Assembly (NCBI RefSeq): GCF_002797325.1
Contig: NZ_KZ454938.1
Span: 1,066,267 to 1,130,266, forward strand
Source: Bacillus sp. FJAT-45037
GTDB taxonomy: Bacteria; Bacillota; Bacilli; Bacillales; Bacillaceae_D
Reading direction: 5' to 3'
DNA length: 64,000 nucleotides
Shown here: positions 60,855-64,000 of the stretch, piece by piece
Position numbering within the stretch: the stretch's first letter is position 1
Layout of the letters: every line of letters starts with the position of its first letter
The notes under the pieces: model-generated
Databases searched by the model: none
The model's input: only the letters and a program-made list of their open reading frames with translations
What the model was told of the DNA's origin: nothing
Translations under genes and position numbers: made by a program

Positions 60855-62249
60855 ATGAAACAAAAAAATCAAAGCGCGAGACTCGGGACTGAATCTATCC
60901 CGAAATTATTGCGTGATTTATCGGTTCCAGCAATGATTGGAATGTTTGTCATGGCGCTATACAATGTCGTCGATACGATCTTCATATCATACGGGGTTGG
61001 AATTGACGCTGTAGCTGGGGTTACGATCGCATTTCCTGTCATGATGCTTATTATGGCGATTTCTGCAGCGCTTGGAATTGGAGGGGCATCAGTTATCTCC
61101 AGACTTCTTGGAGAAAATAGAGGAAAAGAAGCCAATCAAGTATTTGGGACAGTGATTTCTTTAATTTTTCTTATTAGTTTATTAGGTGTGATTGCAGCTT
61201 TCACCTTTTTAGAAGAAATGCTCTTGTTGTTTGGAGCAAGCCCAGATATATTGCCATTCGCTGTGGACTACACATTTCCAATTCTAATAGGTACATTTTT
61301 CTTTGCTTTTGCTTTTGCCATCAATAATATTATCAGATCTGAAGGTAATGCAAAATTTGCGATGATGACCATGATTATTCCGGCAGTGATTAATATTATT
61401 TTAGATCCGATCTTTATCTTTGGATTAGACATGGGCGTAAAAGGAGCTGCGATCGCAACCGTGATTTCTCAAGCGGCTGTGACAGTTGTACTCCTTCACT
61501 ATTACCTCTCAGGAAAAAGTACGATTGCGATCACGTGGAAAAATCTCGCTATTAAGTGGAGCATCATGAAAGAAGTCGTTTCAGTTGGTATTCCTGCTTT
61601 TGTCCAACAAGCTTCTGGCAGTATCATGATGATTGCGATTAATTCGATGCTCATTCAGTTCGGTAGTGACTTGTATGTGGCGATTTTCGGTATTATCCAA
61701 CGAATTATTATGTTTACCGTCATGCCGATTATTGGTTTGCTACAGGGCATGATGCCAATCGTTGGATATAATTACGGAGCGAAGCAGTTTGACCGGATGC
61801 GAGAGACGATCTGGTTAACGATGAAAATGGTAATTATTTGTTCGGTCGCTGTTTTCATTTTGATGATGACGATCCCAGGTGTGTTTATGAGAATCTTTAC
61901 AGCAGATCCAGTCGTGATTGAAGCAGGTTCGAATGCGATACGGATTATGTTCTTAGGTTTTTTTGTAGTCGGTGTGCAAGTGGTGGCTGGAGGGTTGTAT
62001 CAGGCACTTGGAAAACCGAAGCCAGCTTTGATCTTATCTTTATCAAGGCAAATTTTATTCCTCATTCCACTCGTATTAATCCTCCCGCATTTCTTCGGAG
62101 TGAATGGTGTGTGGATCGCGTTTCCAATCGCTGATATTTTGTCATTTATTCTAGCATCGGCTTTACTTTATAAAGACCGAGATACGATGTTGGTCAAAGG
62201 AAAAGAAGAAAAGATGGATCAAGAACATATGATACCCGTATCGAATTAA
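60855..62249 (+). CDS. MATE family multidrug efflux protein
   Basis: 464 aa with twelve membrane helices in two halves. Early helix motif LLRDLSVPAMIGMFVMALYNVVDTIFI; the second half starts near VVSVGIPAFVQQASGSIM, the mirrored pattern of MATE/NorM-type Na+ or H+ drug antiporters. GGGGGAGAA ribosome site, in one operon with the MarR regulator. The substrate is unknown. Confidence 0.92.
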   Translation: MKQKNQSARLGTESIPKLLRDLSVPAMIGMFVMALYNVVDTIFISYGVGIDAVAGVTIAFPVMMLIMAISAALGIGGASVISRLLGENRGKEANQVFGTVISLIFLISLLGVIAAFTFLEEMLLLFGASPDILPFAVDYTFPILIGTFFFAFAFAINNIIRSEGNAKFAMMTMIIPAVINIILDPIFIFGLDMGVKGAAIATVISQAAVTVVLLHYYLSGKSTIAITWKNLAIKWSIMKEVVSVGIPAFVQQASGSIMMIAINSMLIQFGSDLYVAIFGIIQRIIMFTVMPIIGLLQGMMPIVGYNYGAKQFDRMRETIWLTMKMVIICSVAVFILMMTIPGVFMRIFTADPVVIEAGSNAIRIMFLGFFVVGVQVVAGGLYQALGKPKPALILSLSRQILFLIPLVLILPHFFGVNGVWIAFPIADILSFILASALLYKDRDTMLVKGKEEKMDQEHMIPVSN

Positions 62250-62338
62250 CGGACTTTTTCTGATGAGAAAAAATAAGTACTGTCACATCCTGATTATTCA
62301 TGTATAATAAAGGTACTTATTACAATCTCATATAGCGT

Positions 62339-62506
62339 ACATCTAGGTCACTCATATTTTATGAGTGATAATAGGGAAGTTGGTGCAATTCCAACACGGT
62401 CCCGCCACTGTAAATGCTAGATTGTTTCATTGATTCCACTGTCACTCCATGTGATGGGAAGGAGAAACAATTGTCATGCATAAGTCAGGAGACCTGCCTA
62501 GTTGTT
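62339..62506 (+). promoter_or_regulatory. cobalamin riboswitch
   Basis: ATCTAGGT opens the P1 stem, closed by CCTAGTTG. GGGAAGTTGGTGCAATTCCAAC, then CGGTCCCGCCACTGTAA, and the B12 box AAGTCAGGAGACCTGCC are all present. It leads the B12-type ABC importer genes. Confidence 0.96.
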
Positions 62507-62592
62507 TTTCGTGAAACCTTCGAGGAAAGGGGAAGCAGTCTAGGTTGTTCTATTATCTTTATGGAACTAGTTAGTACTACTTTTATAGTCTA

Positions 62593-62623
62593 AAGCACTC
62601 CTCATTTGAGGGGTGCTTATTTT
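62593..62623 (+). terminator. terminator of the cobalamin riboswitch leader
   Basis: AAGCACTCCTC pairs with GAGGGGTGCTT over ATTT, then ATTTT, 86 bp before the substrate-binding gene; likely the switch's OFF structure. Confidence 0.82.
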
Positions 62624-62708
62624 AATTGGATATAAACCCAGTTCAAAGAAGTTTTACATCACTGCTTGAGAGAGGGATAAGTGAAATTACATAGTAGGAG
62701 TGGGTCAA

Positions 62709-63716
62709 ATGTTAAAGAAGTGGAAATGGTTTTTAGTCACCCTCGTTATTGCAAGTATGCTAGCTGGTTGTGGCGAGACGAAGGTTTCGGAATCGGTTGA
62801 ACCAATTGATTCAGAAGAAAACGAGCAAGTTGAAGAGGCTCCATCAGAATCGACTGCAGATGAGCAAGAGAATGGTCAATTTCCAAAAGTGGTGACGGAT
62901 GTTTTAGGGGATGAAGTCACGATTGAACAAAAGCCAGAAAGAGTGGTTTCATTAATCCCAAGTGTCACAGAAACGCTGTTTGCTTTAGGTGAAGGAGACT
63001 ATGTAGTTGGTCGAAGTGATTGGGATAATTATCCTGAGGAAGTCCTTGAAATTGAAAGTGTTGGGGACATGACATTTGATGTCGAGCGTGTTCTTTCCTT
63101 ATCACCAGACCTTGTGCTTTCACATGAGTCTACCGCTTATAGCTCTACTGAAGGACTTGATCAAATCCGTTCTGCGGGCATTCCAGTTGTCGTGATTAAT
63201 GATGCTAACTCGATTGAACATGTGTACAAAGCCATTTCATTAATTGGAGAGTCAACTGGTGCAGACCAAGAAGCAGCAGATATTATAGATGAAATGAAAG
63301 CAAGCTTTGCCGTAATTGAAGAAAAGGCAGCTAACATACCTGAAGAAGAACAAGTGAGTGTATGGATTGAGGTATCAGATGAATTATATTCAGCTGGTCA
63401 TAACACGTTTATTAATGAAATGCTTCAAATGATCCAAGCAGAAAATATTGCAAGCTCAGAATCAGACTGGCCTCAATTTACAGAAGAACAAATTGTTTCA
63501 CTGAATCCTGATATTATCATTACAACTTACGGATATTATGTTGAAAATTCGAGTGAGTTAGTGAAAGATCGAGCTGCATGGCAAGATGTGAATGCAGTAG
63601 TAAATGATCGAGTGTATGATGTGAACTCAGATGAAGTGACGCGATCTGGTCCGCGTCTTGTCAAAGGAGTAGAGGAACTTGCAGCAATCATCTATCCAGA
63701 GGTTTTTGGCGAATAA
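62709..63716 (+). CDS. btuF: vitamin B12 ABC transporter substrate-binding lipoprotein (BtuF-like)
   Basis: 335 aa. Lipobox LAGC with Cys21, then an acidic Glu/Ser linker (about 25-60), then a two-lobe class III periplasmic-binding domain starting at [18 protein letters not shown] with DWDNYPEEV and [11 protein letters not shown] 62709 follows TAGGAGTGGG. The cobalamin riboswitch directly upstream supports a cobalamin or cobinamide substrate over iron-siderophore. Its end overlaps the permease frame. Confidence 0.9.
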   Translation: MLKKWKWFLVTLVIASMLAGCGETKVSESVEPIDSEENEQVEEAPSESTADEQENGQFPKVVTDVLGDEVTIEQKPERVVSLIPSVTETLFALGEGDYVVGRSDWDNYPEEVLEIESVGDMTFDVERVLSLSPDLVLSHESTAYSSTEGLDQIRSAGIPVVVINDANSIEHVYKAISLIGESTGADQEAADIIDEMKASFAVIEEKAANIPEEEQVSVWIEVSDELYSAGHNTFINEMLQMIQAENIASSESDWPQFTEEQIVSLNPDIIITTYGYYVENSSELVKDRAAWQDVNAVVNDRVYDVNSDEVTRSGPRLVKGVEELAAIIYPEVFGE

Positions 63717-64000
63717 CCATTTTATCGCCTATCTCATCGTCATTCTTTTTGCGCTTGTTGCAGCGATGATCAGTATCGGAAAGGGAAGTGTCGAACTTCC
63801 CTTCTCGACTGTTTTACTGATTATCCTATCTGAAGGACTACATATACCTATCGATGTCGAGTTAGAGCCGCTGTATATCAATATTGTGATGGATATAAGG
63901 TTACCTAGAACATTATTAGCGATGTTTGTAGGGGCTAGTTTAGCGGTTGCAGGAGCAGCCTTTCAAGGATTTCTTAAAAACCCACTTGCTGACCCGTATA
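63706..64000 (+). CDS. btuC: FecCD-type permease, B12 importer (BtuC-like), 5' part
   Basis: 98 codons visible: a first hydrophobic helix ([17 protein letters not shown]), then [35 protein letters not shown], the highly conserved FecCD/BtuC signature. A TTG at 63706 (overlapping btuF by 11 bp, weak AGAGG) is the likely start; ATG 63766 would lose half of the first helix. The rest of the gene lies past base 64000. Confidence 0.88.
   Translation, partial: MANNHFIAYLIVILFALVAAMISIGKGSVELPFSTVLLIILSEGLHIPIDVELEPLYINIVMDIRLPRTLLAMFVGASLAVAGAAFQGFLKNPLADPY

Noticed and set aside
1-64000. tRNA, rRNA, prophage or complete IS elements
   Set aside because: No cloverleaf genes, ribosomal RNA, integrase-led module or transposase were seen; XerD at 6124 is the housekeeping recombinase in its normal place.

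Overview
The window is chromosomal DNA from an endospore-forming member of the Bacillaceae (Firmicutes, moderately low G+C). The gene order follows a long block of the Bacillus subtilis chromosome: nudF/mciZ, spoIIM, fur, yqzK, xerD, deoB, punA, pdp, dacF, spoIIAA-AB-sigF, spoVA, lysA, ppiB, ribDEAHT, scpAB, dacB-spmAB, rluB and resABCDE. The proteins are acidic and the overall look resembles alkaliphilic Bacillus relatives, but that genus-level impression is inference. No tRNA, rRNA, CRISPR array, phage module or intact insertion sequence was seen.

Layout. 1-7 kb: the 5' end of uppP (reverse), an extracytoplasmic thioredoxin, a DUF3866 protein, mciZ antisense to its tail, nudF, a methionine gamma-lyase-type gene, spoIIM, fur with a Fur-like box at a consensus promoter, yqzK and xerD. 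7-12 kb: a nucleoside salvage group (deoB, two type-II purine nucleoside phosphorylase paralogues, pdp) split by a composite repeat. 12-16 kb: Ohr, an unknown membrane protein, a patatin, a YdjM-like protein and a BdbC/thioredoxin pair. 16-24.3 kb: the forespore block dacF, spoIIAA-AB-sigF, spoVAA-AB-AC-AD-AEb-AEa-AF, with readable SigF-like and SigG-like promoters. 24.3-28 kb: a second copy of the composite repeat, a lysine riboswitch and lysA, a sugar isomerase-like gene and ppiB. 28-35 kb: an M24 peptidase, a 5'-truncated sodium:solute symporter, a SIMPL protein, an YtrA-like GntR/ABC operon, a SUKH protein and a CPA-type antiporter. 35-42 kb: FMN riboswitch and ribDEAH, a 235-bp palindromic repeat, ribT, a DUF309 gene and scpAB. 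42-50.7 kb: a superoxide dismutase, a reverse trio (unknown, DUF421, phosphatase lipoprotein), and a second spoVA-type operon carrying DUF1657 genes, a YhcN-like lipoprotein and a DUF421-DUF1657 fusion ('2Duf'). 50.7-60.3 kb: dacB-spmA-spmB, rluB, resABCDE. 60.3-64 kb: a MarR/MATE pair, then a cobalamin riboswitch and the start of a B12-type ABC importer.

Themes. Sporulation genes dominate: compartment-specific sigma factor control, DPA transport (two spoVA sets), cortex maturation (dacF, dacB, spmAB), and division inhibition in the mother cell (mciZ). Three riboswitches (lysine, FMN, cobalamin) each end in a visible terminator.

The most unexplained structure is a composite repeat found twice, directly after the stop codons of punA and spoVAF. 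It has hairpin units of about 120 and 146 bp in the same order, a 70-nt core that is identical in both copies, and a terminal array of five palindromic TTYGCGCGAA-like sites spaced exactly 21 bp apart. A second repeat family, a 235/236-bp palindromic MITE-like element, sits inverted inside the rib operon and inside the second spoVA operon. The second purine nucleoside phosphorylase has both purine-contact residues changed in the pattern seen in 6-aminopurine enzymes.
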